From contig DDMS01000033.1 of assembly GCA_002340765.1 (NCBI GenBank), positions 30,093-94,092 on the forward strand: a DNA stretch of 64,000 nucleotides, read 5' to 3'. The translations under genes were made by a program, and so were the position numbers. Source of the stretch: Flavobacteriaceae bacterium UBA2540. GTDB lineage: Bacteria > Bacteroidota > Bacteroidia > Flavobacteriales > Flavobacteriaceae. The stretch's first letter is position 1; the number at the start of each line of letters is the position of its first letter. Positions 44,682 to 53,091 of the stretch are shown piece by piece. The notes below the pieces were generated by a model. The model saw only the letters and a program-made list of their open reading frames with translations. It was not told where the DNA came from and did no database searches.

Positions 44682-45920
44682 TCAAGCAAACTTAATTGAT
44701 TTTGAAGGGCTAATTTTTGTCACAATAAATGATGGAATAATCAACATCAAAAAACAACAAATTAAGGAACCAACGTTTAACAATATCAGGGTTAGAAATG
44801 ATATGTAAACAGGTATTGTTGCTACATAATAAGTTTCTGGATTTAATGTAATCAATTTAAAAAAATGCTGAATCCCAATGAGCGATAATCCAATCAAATT
44901 TCCCCAAAATAGCCCCTTTAAAATTAGGGTTGAAGCGTTGTATAAAAATATTTTTTGAATACTATAATTGTTGCTTCCCAAAGCTTTTAAAATTCCAATC
45001 ATCTGAACTCTTTCGAGAATCAAAACCAACAGTGCTGTAATCATATTTATACCTGCAATCAAAATCATAATGGCAATAATAAACCACACATTGTTATCAA
45101 AAAGTTGAATCCATTCAAAAATGTTTGGATACATTTCAACAATCGTTTTACTGTTCAAAGTGGAATCAATTTCGTTGTAAATCTGGTCTCCCTTTATCGA
45201 AATTTCCTGAAGATTTTCCAAAATAACCTCAAATCCACCAATCTCGTTTTCACTCCAATTATTCAAATTTTGAACTTCTTTGATATCGCCAATCATCATA
45301 TTTTTGTCAAACTGGGAAAAACCTGTATTGTAAATTCCTGAAATAATATATTTTCTGTTAGACGGTAATTTGCTTTCTTCTGATTTTATAAAAGTAGCTA
45401 AAATGGTATCATTTAGTTTGAGTTGCAAACTATTTATAAGCATTTCCGAGAGTAAAATTTGAGTATTTCTTGACTGATTTAAATTTGGTACCTTTCCTTC
45501 TACCAAATATTCTTGAAAAAAAGACCAATCATAATCAGTGGAAACTCCCTTAAAAATAATACCCTCAAAATCAGTTTCTGTTCTTAAAATTCCGGCTTTA
45601 TTGGCAAAAATCTGTATGTTTTTTATGCCTGTTAGATTTTTGAAATTTGGATAAAAATCTTGATTTTTTTTGATGGGAGTTGTAGAAACATCCGAATTAT
45701 TTGAATCAAAATTGACAATTTGAATATGTCCTTTAAAACCTGCCATTTTATCGCGAATTTTAAGTTGCAAACCAACTGCAGTTGACACAGCAATCAACAT
45801 AATTGTAATCCCCAACGCAATTGCTGTCACTGCAATTTTTATTATTGGAGATGAAATACTATTTTTATACTTTTTGCCAGAAATAATGCGTTTTGCAATA
45901 AATAATTCGAAATTCAAATT
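44682..45920 (-). CDS. FtsX-like ABC transporter permease (LolC/LolE type)
   Basis: Inner-membrane protein of 412 residues with four membrane segments: one near the N-terminus (IIKIAVTAIALGITIMLIAVSTAVG) and three clustered at the C-terminus, with a large periplasmic MacB-like domain between. The pattern, including FIAKRIISGKKYKNSISSPI, matches the LolC/LolE lipoprotein-release permeases. No ATPase gene is adjacent. The start is taken as TTG at 45918-45920, giving LNFELFIAKRI as in relatives; an ATG at 45977 would add 19 residues that overlap the divergent gene. Confidence 0.82.
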   Translation of the reverse strand, partial: NLNFELFIAKRIISGKKYKNSISSPIIKIAVTAIALGITIMLIAVSTAVGLQLKIRDKMAGFKGHIQIVNFDSNNSDVSTTPIKKNQDFYPNFKNLTGIKNIQIFANKAGILRTETDFEGIIFKGVSTDYDWSFFQEYLVEGKVPNLNQSRNTQILLSEMLINSLQLKLNDTILATFIKSEESKLPSNRKYIISGIYNTGFSQFDKNMMIGDIKEVQNLNNWSENEIGGFEVILENLQEISIKGDQIYNEIDSTLNSKTIVEMYPNIFEWIQLFDNNVWFIIAIMILIAGINMITALLVLILERVQMIGILKALGSNNYSIQKIFLYNASTLILKGLFWGNLIGLSLIGIQHFFKLITLNPETYYVATIPVYISFLTLILLNVGSLICCFLMLIIPSFIVTKISPSKSIKFA

Positions 45921-45921
45921 G

Positions 45922-47115
45922 ATGATTTTTTTAAAACCTTTCAAAAGTACATATTTATTATTAGTTCTTTTAATCATTTTTACTCTGTCTGTTGCTGCTC
46001 AAAAGAAAAAGAATGAATTAAAAATTGGGGCAGAAAGAACTGAAATATATCTTCCACTGATAAAAGGAAAAAATGTTGCGATTGTTGCCAATCAGACTTC
46101 TGTGATTAAAAATGCTGAGAAAAATCAATTGGTCCATACAGTTGATTCGCTTTTTTCATTAAATATAAACATCAAAAAAATATTTTCTCCAGAACACGGT
46201 TTTAGAGGAATTGCCGATGCAGGCGAACTTATTGATGATGGAATTGATTCAAAAACAGGTTTGCCAATTATTTCATTATACGGAAATAACAAAAAACCAA
46301 CAGCAAGTCAACTTGAAGATGTAGATATAGTTCTATTTGATATTCAAGATGTTGGTGTTAGATTTTATACTTATATTTCTACATTACATCTTGTTTTAGA
46401 AGCTTGTGGCGCACTTGGAATTCCTGTAATCATTCTTGATAGACCAAATCCGAATGCGTATTACATTGATGGTCCAGTATTGGAAATTGAGCATAAAAGT
46501 TTTGTTGGAATGCATAAAGTTCCAGTGGTTTATGGAATGACAATTGGCGAATATGGACAAATGATTAATGGCGAAAAATGGCTTGACAATCAAGTTCAAT
46601 GTAATATCACTATAATTCCTAATAAAAATTATAAACACAAAATGCGATATTCTTTGCCAATAAAACCATCTCCAAATTTACCCAATGATCAGAGTATTAA
46701 CCTCTACCCAAGTTTATGTTTTTTTGAAGGAACCAATGTTTCTGTTGGAAGAGGAACAGAAATGCAATTTCAAATTTATGGTTCTCCGTATTTGAATCAA
46801 ACCGAGTTTTATTTCATTCCAAAATCCAATGAGGGCTCAAAAAGTCCATTACATATAGATGCAGTTTGCTATGGTGAAAATTTAAGTAGTATCGATTCAA
46901 TAGATAAATTAAATTTAGATTGGTTGTTAAAAGCCTATAAAGAAAACACCTCTGAAACACCCTTTTTTACTATTTTCTTTACCAAACTAGCAGGAACTGA
47001 AAAATTACAACAACAAATTGAACAAAGTTTTACTGAAAAAGAAATTCGAAGAACTTGGAAAGACGATTTGAGGGATTTCAAAAAAATCAGAGAAAAATAT
47101 TTGATTTATGAGTGA
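45922..47115 (+). CDS. DUF1343 family exo-beta-N-acetylmuramidase (NamZ-like)
   Basis: Secreted protein of 397 residues, signal peptide ending near LSVAAQ. Motifs: NVAIVANQTSVI, FSPEHGFRGIADAGE, LPIISLYGNNKKPTASQLEDVDIVLFDIQDVGVRFYTYISTLHLVLEA, and GMTIGEYGQMINGE. DUF1343 includes NamZ, which removes terminal MurNAc from peptidoglycan fragments during cell-wall recycling. The start is ATG at 45922; upstream ATGs would code through the divergent permease. Only one base separates the two proposed divergent starts. This function would link to the murB gene in the same window. Confidence 0.85.
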   Translation: MIFLKPFKSTYLLLVLLIIFTLSVAAQKKKNELKIGAERTEIYLPLIKGKNVAIVANQTSVIKNAEKNQLVHTVDSLFSLNINIKKIFSPEHGFRGIADAGELIDDGIDSKTGLPIISLYGNNKKPTASQLEDVDIVLFDIQDVGVRFYTYISTLHLVLEACGALGIPVIILDRPNPNAYYIDGPVLEIEHKSFVGMHKVPVVYGMTIGEYGQMINGEKWLDNQVQCNITIIPNKNYKHKMRYSLPIKPSPNLPNDQSINLYPSLCFFEGTNVSVGRGTEMQFQIYGSPYLNQTEFYFIPKSNEGSKSPLHIDAVCYGENLSSIDSIDKLNLDWLLKAYKENTSETPFFTIFFTKLAGTEKLQQQIEQSFTEKEIRRTWKDDLRDFKKIREKYLIYE

Positions 47116-47147
47116 TCTTTAGGTTTTTCGTAATTCCTAATTCTTAA

Positions 47148-47660
47148 TTATTTCTTATTAAAATCCAAAAGAAGTTGTTTTTTTAAAGCCTCTAAAATAT
47201 TAAAAGTTGCGGGACAAATAAATGAATTAGCAATTGTTAAATCAGTAATTTGAGCGAATTTTCTTCGATTTGTATGAGGATATTCAGCACATGATTTTGG
47301 ACGAACACTATAAATTCCACATTCATTTGTGTCCAAATCCAAGAACGAACAAGGAGCAGATTTTAGCACCATAAAATCATCTTCATCTCTTTGTAAATAT
47401 TGATTTGTAAAATCTAATATTTTCATTTTAAAATGTTTAGAAATACGTTCAATGTCTTTTTCAGTAAAAATAGGACTGGTTGTTTTGCAACAATTTCCAC
47501 AAGTCAAACAATCCGTTTTTTCAAATTCTTTATCATGCAATTCCTGCATAATATAATCCAGATTTTTAGGGGTTCGTTTTTTTAAGTGCTGAAAATATTT
47601 CTGATTTTCTTTTTTTGCTTTCGCTGCTAATTTTGGCAATACTTCTAAATACTCTTTCAT
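47148..47660 (-). CDS. YkgJ-type CxxCxxCC cluster protein (zinc/iron-chelate family)
   Basis: Protein of 170 residues with the four-cysteine cluster DCLTCGNCCKT, plus APCSFLDLDTNECGIYSVRPKSCAEYPH, the arrangement of the UPF0153/YkgJ family thought to bind a zinc or Fe-S centre. Exact function unknown. The start is placed at ATG 47660 (MKEYLEVLP); an upstream in-frame ATG at 47675 is less likely. It is divergent from argS, sharing a short (about 75 bp) intergenic region. Confidence 0.85.
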   Translation of the reverse strand: MKEYLEVLPKLAAKAKKENQKYFQHLKKRTPKNLDYIMQELHDKEFEKTDCLTCGNCCKTTSPIFTEKDIERISKHFKMKILDFTNQYLQRDEDDFMVLKSAPCSFLDLDTNECGIYSVRPKSCAEYPHTNRRKFAQITDLTIANSFICPATFNILEALKKQLLLDFNKK

Positions 47661-47734
47661 GATCGAAAAATACACTTTTTAAGCTAAAATTTGACCAAAA
47701 ATCGTACTTTCGTAAATTAATTTTTTTTAGGCAA

Positions 47735-49513
47735 ATGAATATTCAAAACCTTATTGCATCCAAAGTAAAAGAGGGCTTTTTATTTTTGTATCAAATAGAA
47801 ATTCCAATAGTTGAATTTCAAGCAACTCGTAAAGAATTTGAGGGTGATATTACTGTAGTTGTATTTCCACTTTTGAAATATACAAAAGGAAATCCTGCTG
47901 AAATTGGAGAAAATATTGGAAAATATCTTATAGAAAATGTTTCTGAAATTAAGAAATATAACGTTGTTCAGGGCTTTTTGAATTTAGTGGTTGATGATGC
48001 TTTTTTTATTAATTCTTTCCATTCAATTTTTACAAATTCAGCTTTTGGATTTGAAAATCCGAAGGAAAATGAAAAAGCAATTATGGTAGAATATTCTTCA
48101 CCAAATACTAATAAGCCTCTTCATTTAGGTCATGTTCGCAACAATTTGTTGGGTTATTCTGTGGCAGAAATCATCAAAGCATCAGGAAAAAAAGTATACA
48201 AAACCCAAATTATCAATGACAGAGGAATCCATATTTGCAAGTCAATGTTAGCTTGGAAATTGTTTGGAAATTTTGAAACTCCTGAATCAACAGGATTGAA
48301 AGGAGATAAATTGGTTGGAAATTATTATGTGAAATTTGACCAAGAATACAAAAAACAAATTGCGGAATTAGTATCCCAAGGAATATCTGAAAAAGAAGCA
48401 AAAAACAGCACGCCAATTCTTTTGGAAGCTCAACAAATGCTGAGAAATTGGGAAAATGGTGATGAAGAAGTTGTACAACTCTGGAAAAAAATGAATCAAT
48501 GGGTTTATGATGGATTTGAAAATACGTATCAAAATTTAGGTGTTGATTTTGATAGGTTATATTATGAGAGTGACACGTATTTACTAGGAAAAGATGTAAT
48601 AACTGAAGGAATTGAAAAAGGGGTATTTTATAAAAAAGAAGATGGCTCAGTTTGGTGTGATTTGACAGATGAAGGTTTGGATGAAAAAATCGTATTGCGT
48701 TCAGATGGAACTGCGGTTTATATTACCCAAGATATTGGCACTGCAATTCAGCGTGTAAAAGATTTGAAAGATGTTGGAGGAATGGTTTATACTGTTGGAA
48801 ATGAGCAAGATTACCATTTTCAAGTATTGTTTTTAATTTTGAAAAAATTAGGATTTGATTGGGCAAAAAATTTGTTTCATTTGAGTTATGGAATGGTAGA
48901 TTTACCTTCAGGAAAAATGAAATCAAGAGAAGGAACAGTTGTTGATGCTGATGATTTGATGTTTGAAATGACAGAAACTGCCAAAATTATTTCAGAAGAA
49001 TTAGGAAAATTAGATAGCTACTCTGAAGTCGAAAAAAATGAATTGTTCAAAACGATTGGTTTGGGCGCTTTGAAATATTTTATTCTAAAAGTTGATCCAA
49101 AAAAACGAATTCTGTTTGACCCAAAATTATCCGTTGATTTTCAAGGAAATACAGGGCCATTTATTCAATATACCTATGCAAGAATTCAGTCAATCATCAG
49201 AAAAGCAAATTTTGATTATTCCCATTCTTTAAGCGGATTTGAATTGCATAAAAAAGAAAAAGAACTCATCAAACAATTGGCTTTATTTCCTGAAACAGTG
49301 CAACAAGCAGCAATCAATTATTCACCCGCAATTATTGCAAATTATACTTATGATTTGGTGAAAGAATTCAATTCTTTTTATCAAAATGTATCAATTTTAG
49401 GAGAAGAAAATCATGAGAAAAAAGTATTTAGAGTGCAAATTTCAAAAAAAGTAGCAGATATTATTAAGCAATCTTTTTCTTTGCTAGGAATTAACGTTCC
49501 TGAAAGAATGTAA
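47735..49513 (+). CDS. argS: arginyl-tRNA synthetase
   Basis: Class Ia synthetase of 592 residues. N-terminal Add1 domain, then PNTNKPLHLGHVRNN (the HIGH-like motif near residue 128), the connecting catalytic core, GKMKSREGT (the degenerate KMSKS of ArgRS), and a C-terminal DALR anticodon-binding domain (IQYTYARIQSIIRKA). ArgRS needs its tRNA to activate arginine. Length is normal. No arginine pathway genes are nearby. Confidence 0.97.
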   Translation: MNIQNLIASKVKEGFLFLYQIEIPIVEFQATRKEFEGDITVVVFPLLKYTKGNPAEIGENIGKYLIENVSEIKKYNVVQGFLNLVVDDAFFINSFHSIFTNSAFGFENPKENEKAIMVEYSSPNTNKPLHLGHVRNNLLGYSVAEIIKASGKKVYKTQIINDRGIHICKSMLAWKLFGNFETPESTGLKGDKLVGNYYVKFDQEYKKQIAELVSQGISEKEAKNSTPILLEAQQMLRNWENGDEEVVQLWKKMNQWVYDGFENTYQNLGVDFDRLYYESDTYLLGKDVITEGIEKGVFYKKEDGSVWCDLTDEGLDEKIVLRSDGTAVYITQDIGTAIQRVKDLKDVGGMVYTVGNEQDYHFQVLFLILKKLGFDWAKNLFHLSYGMVDLPSGKMKSREGTVVDADDLMFEMTETAKIISEELGKLDSYSEVEKNELFKTIGLGALKYFILKVDPKKRILFDPKLSVDFQGNTGPFIQYTYARIQSIIRKANFDYSHSLSGFELHKKEKELIKQLALFPETVQQAAINYSPAIIANYTYDLVKEFNSFYQNVSILGEENHEKKVFRVQISKKVADIIKQSFSLLGINVPERM

Positions 49514-49528
49514 AAAGATTTTATTAAT

Positions 49529-49536
49529 TAAATTTG
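49529..49536 (+). promoter_or_regulatory. candidate -7 box of lpd
   Basis: TAAATTTG at 49529-49536, 38 bases upstream of the lpd start, matches the Bacteroidota TAnnTTTG box. No good TTG lies 17-23 bases upstream, so the call is weak. Confidence 0.4.
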
Positions 49537-49573
49537 TACACGAAACAAACCCAAAAATAAATTAATTACCATT

Positions 49574-50962
49574 ATGAATTACGACATCATTATTATCGGA
49601 AGTGGACCCGGAGGATATGTAACTGCAATAAGAGCCTCGCAATTGGGTTTCAAAACTGCCATTATTGAAAAAGAAAGTTTAGGTGGAATTTGTTTAAATT
49701 GGGGATGTATTCCAACAAAAGCATTGCTAAAATCTGCACAAGTCTATGATTATTTAAAACATGTTGATGAATATGGTTTAAAAGTAGAAGCTATTGACAA
49801 AGATTTTGATGTGGTCATCAAAAGAAGTAGAAATATAGCTGATGGAATGAGCAAAGGAGTTCAGTTTTTAATGAAAAAAAATAAAATTGATATTATTGAT
49901 GGTTTTGGAAAAATAAAACCAGGAAAAAAAGTAGATGTAACTGCTGCTGATGGAACTGTAAAAGAATATTCTGCAGAAAATATAATTATTGCTACTGGTG
50001 CACGTTCTCGTGAATTGCCAAATATTCCACAAGATGGCATAAAAGTGATTGAATATAGAAAAGCAATGTCATTACCAAAACAACCAAAATCAATGATTAT
50101 TGTTGGTTCAGGTGCCATTGGAATTGAGTTTGCTCATTTTTATAACACAATGGGGACTGAAGTTACCATTGTAGAATTCATGCCAAATATTGTTCCTTTA
50201 GAGGACAAAGATATTTCAAAGCAAATGGAACGTTCTTTGACTAAAGCAGGTATAAAAATTATGACAAATTCGTCAGTAGAATCTGTTGATACTTCTAAAG
50301 ATGTTGTAAAAGCAACTGTAAAAACTAAAAAAGGTGAAGAAGTTTTAGAAGCAGATATTTTGCTTTCAGCAGTTGGCATCAAAACAAATATCGAAAACAT
50401 TGGTCTAGAGGATGTTGGAATTATTGTTGACAGAGATAAAATTTTAGTAAACGATTGGTATCAAACAAATATTCCAGGATATTATGCCATTGGCGATGTT
50501 GTTCCTGGACCAGCTTTGGCACATGTGGCATCTGCTGAAGGAATTACTTGCGTTGAAAAATTAGCAGGTTTACACACAGACCCAATTGATTATGGAAACA
50601 TTCCTGGATGCACGTATGCTTCTCCAGAAATCGCTTCAGTAGGTTTGACTGAAGAAAAAGCAAGAGAAGCTGGTTATGAATTAAAAATCGGAAAATTTCC
50701 TTTCTCAGCATCAGGAAAAGCAAAAGCTGCTGGTACTCCAGATGGGTTTGTAAAAGTGATTTTTGATGCTAAATATGGAGAATGGTTGGGTTGTCATATG
50801 ATTGGTGCAGGTGTTACAGACATGATTGCAGAAGCAGTTTTGGGTCGAAAGCTAGAAACAACAGGTCATGAGGTTTTAAAGACGATTCATCCACACCCAA
50901 CAATGAGTGAAGCTGTAATGGAAGCTGTTGCTGATGCTTATGGAGAAGTTATTCATTTATAA
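49574..50962 (+). CDS. lpdA: dihydrolipoyl dehydrogenase (E3)
   Basis: Flavoprotein disulfide reductase of 462 residues that reoxidises dihydrolipoyl groups of 2-oxoacid dehydrogenases and the glycine cleavage system. FAD loop IIIGSGPGGYVTAIRASQLG, redox cysteines GGICLNWGCIPTKAL, NAD loop IIVGSGAIGIEFAHFYNTMG, and the catalytic His-Glu segment HPHPTMSEA are all present. It is a single gene with no E1/E2 partners visible, which suggests a stand-alone E3. LipA at 20.5 kb would supply the lipoyl groups. Confidence 0.96.
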   Translation: MNYDIIIIGSGPGGYVTAIRASQLGFKTAIIEKESLGGICLNWGCIPTKALLKSAQVYDYLKHVDEYGLKVEAIDKDFDVVIKRSRNIADGMSKGVQFLMKKNKIDIIDGFGKIKPGKKVDVTAADGTVKEYSAENIIIATGARSRELPNIPQDGIKVIEYRKAMSLPKQPKSMIIVGSGAIGIEFAHFYNTMGTEVTIVEFMPNIVPLEDKDISKQMERSLTKAGIKIMTNSSVESVDTSKDVVKATVKTKKGEEVLEADILLSAVGIKTNIENIGLEDVGIIVDRDKILVNDWYQTNIPGYYAIGDVVPGPALAHVASAEGITCVEKLAGLHTDPIDYGNIPGCTYASPEIASVGLTEEKAREAGYELKIGKFPFSASGKAKAAGTPDGFVKVIFDAKYGEWLGCHMIGAGVTDMIAEAVLGRKLETTGHEVLKTIHPHPTMSEAVMEAVADAYGEVIHL

Positions 50963-51297
50963 TACTTGACATATTTTAAAATCATATTGTAATTTTATTA
51001 ATATGATTATTGATTTTTAATCTTTATAATTAAAGGAACTCTATTAAATGTTTTTTTGTTTTGATAACTGATAAATATTTTTTTAAAGAAAATTCAAAAG
51101 CAATCTTAAAACTAGAAATTGTTAGAGTTTTTATTAAGAATTTTAGGAAGTAGAATAGTTTAATTGCTATATTGTTGATATTAAAAATTCTATACAATGT
51201 ATATTTAGAATTATTGCAATGATTAAAATATAAGCAATTATTTGAAAAAGAAAAAATAGTGAAATTCATATAATTAGACTCTAAAAATCAATTTCTG
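50963..51297. other. gene-free AT-rich stretch
   Basis: About 335 bases between lpdA and bshC. It is very AT-rich. I see no supported gene, RNA or terminator hairpin; the small ORFs inside it have no recognisable motif. Confidence 0.6.
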
Positions 51298-52890
51298 TTA
51301 AAGTTCCAAAATTGTAAATTCTAATTGCAATGGTTTTAAAGATTTTTTTAGAACTTCAATAAAAGATTCTCCATATTCTAAATAATATTCAGAAAAATTT
51401 CGCTGACGTTCTTCCAAACTTTGATTTGGTAATAGCTCATTTTGGAGTTCAGTAATTTTTTGAACCAAGTCTTGTTGACGTTTCTTTTCAGCTTTCAACA
51501 GCCTTTTTTCTAAATTTGCCAAACCATTTAGATGTTTTTTTTCTTGAGCATTAACAGCATTTAAAAATGAAACATCTGTTTTTTTGGCAACTTTTTTTAA
51601 CTCTTCAAATTGCTTTTGTAAAAAAATCTTTTTCTCATCAAACTGAATTTCAATTTCTGAATTATCAAGTACTTTTTGAGAGATTAATTCATACTGGTTT
51701 AAAAAAATTTCGTCATTGGAAATAAAGAGTTTCTCCATTTTTTTTGATTGTTTAGAACTCATTACTTGGACAGAATTGCGAAGTAATAAAATTGGAAACG
51801 GAATTTCAACTTTATTAAAAAATCCTTTTAATTGCATCCAATAGGCGATTTCTCCTCCTCCACCAATATAGCAAAGATTAGGTAAAATAACTTCTTGATA
51901 TAAAGGCCTTAACAATACATTTGGCGAAAATTTCTCAGGATGATTCTCAACTTCATTCAAAATTTCTTCTCTTGAAAATTGAAAGTTTGTATTGTTTATT
52001 TTATAAAGATTATTCTCAAAAATAATGCGTTCTCTGCTATTTTTTTCAAGATAAAAAAGATTGATATTTCTAGGATTTACTTGAATTTTATAATCATTTT
52101 CCAAATCAGTAATGGTTTTTGAAACCTCAGTAAAAGAGGTTTCATTGATCAAATCATCTTTGATAAAAGGAATTAAAAGCTTTTTTAATTCTTTATCATT
52201 ACCATCAACAATCACCAAACCATCTTTTCCAAATAATTCATTCGCAATAAAACGAGTAGCAGCTGCCAAATTATCATTCTGTAAATAGGCTTCTGAGAAA
52301 AGATTTTTCAGAAAAATAGCATTTTTAGAGTTTCCTAAATGTGCACTAAAAACTTTAAAAACTTCTTCTAAACCAACTGTTGAAAATCGTCCAACTGCTC
52401 CTCCATCTTTTCTATTCCAAGAAACTTTTTTTCCTTTGAAATTGAAATAATTAATTTCGTCGAAATCATGATCTTCAGTTGCCATCCAATAAATAGGAAC
52501 AAAATTTTTGTCAGGAAATTTTTCAGATAATTCCTCACACAAATTGATGGTCGAAATTATTTTATATAAGAAATACAGAGGCCCCGTAAACAAATTTAGT
52601 TGATGACCAGTAGTAATTGTAAAGGTATTTTTATATTGTAAATAAGCTAAATTATCAGCTGTATTTTCAGAAATAGCTAAATTTTGATACTGAACTTTTA
52701 AAGTATTTAAAAGTGTAATTCTGGTTTGTAAACAAAAGGATATTGATTTCTCTTCAATTTGATTATAAAATCCTTGAATGTCAGGAAAATTATTGTAAAA
52801 TGGTTTTAAATTTTCATTTTTCTCTAAATAATTGTGCATCATTTTTGAGAAAAATCCAGTTTTTTGAAAGGGAATATGAGTTACTTTCAT
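51298..52890 (-). CDS. bshC: bacillithiol biosynthesis protein BshC (cysteine-adding enzyme)
   Basis: Putative cysteine ligase of 530 residues that completes bacillithiol synthesis. The N-terminus KVTHIPFQKTGFFSKMMHNYL, FTITTGHQLNLFTGPLYFLYKI, YWMATEDHDFDEINYF and LRPLYQEVILPNLCYIGGGGEIAYWMQL are the BshC signature, with the C-terminal coiled coil rich in Lys and Glu. The start is set to the ATG at 52888-52890, which gives a length near the B. subtilis enzyme; the 27 residues upstream have no family character. bshA and bshB are not in this window. Confidence 0.92.
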   Translation of the reverse strand: MKVTHIPFQKTGFFSKMMHNYLEKNENLKPFYNNFPDIQGFYNQIEEKSISFCLQTRITLLNTLKVQYQNLAISENTADNLAYLQYKNTFTITTGHQLNLFTGPLYFLYKIISTINLCEELSEKFPDKNFVPIYWMATEDHDFDEINYFNFKGKKVSWNRKDGGAVGRFSTVGLEEVFKVFSAHLGNSKNAIFLKNLFSEAYLQNDNLAAATRFIANELFGKDGLVIVDGNDKELKKLLIPFIKDDLINETSFTEVSKTITDLENDYKIQVNPRNINLFYLEKNSRERIIFENNLYKINNTNFQFSREEILNEVENHPEKFSPNVLLRPLYQEVILPNLCYIGGGGEIAYWMQLKGFFNKVEIPFPILLLRNSVQVMSSKQSKKMEKLFISNDEIFLNQYELISQKVLDNSEIEIQFDEKKIFLQKQFEELKKVAKKTDVSFLNAVNAQEKKHLNGLANLEKRLLKAEKKRQQDLVQKITELQNELLPNQSLEERQRNFSEYYLEYGESFIEVLKKSLKPLQLEFTILEL

Positions 52891-53091
52891 AGCAAATTCA
52901 AAAAATTTAGTAGCATTTCGATTCCTTTCAATAATTGCATATTTCTTAAATAATTTTTCGTAAAAATACAATTAATTTAAAGTATGATGGAAAATCATTT
53001 TCAATCTAACAAATTTTTAACTCACAACAAATTTTCGGATTTCTTAAATCCTTTTATTTCATTACATTTGGCGAATATCAAACTTATTTTT

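Noticed and set aside
51030..51269. Possible 79-codon ORF on the minus strand between lpdA and bshC
   Set aside because: The region is extremely AT-rich, the translation has no recognisable motif and no operon context. It is most likely a chance ORF.
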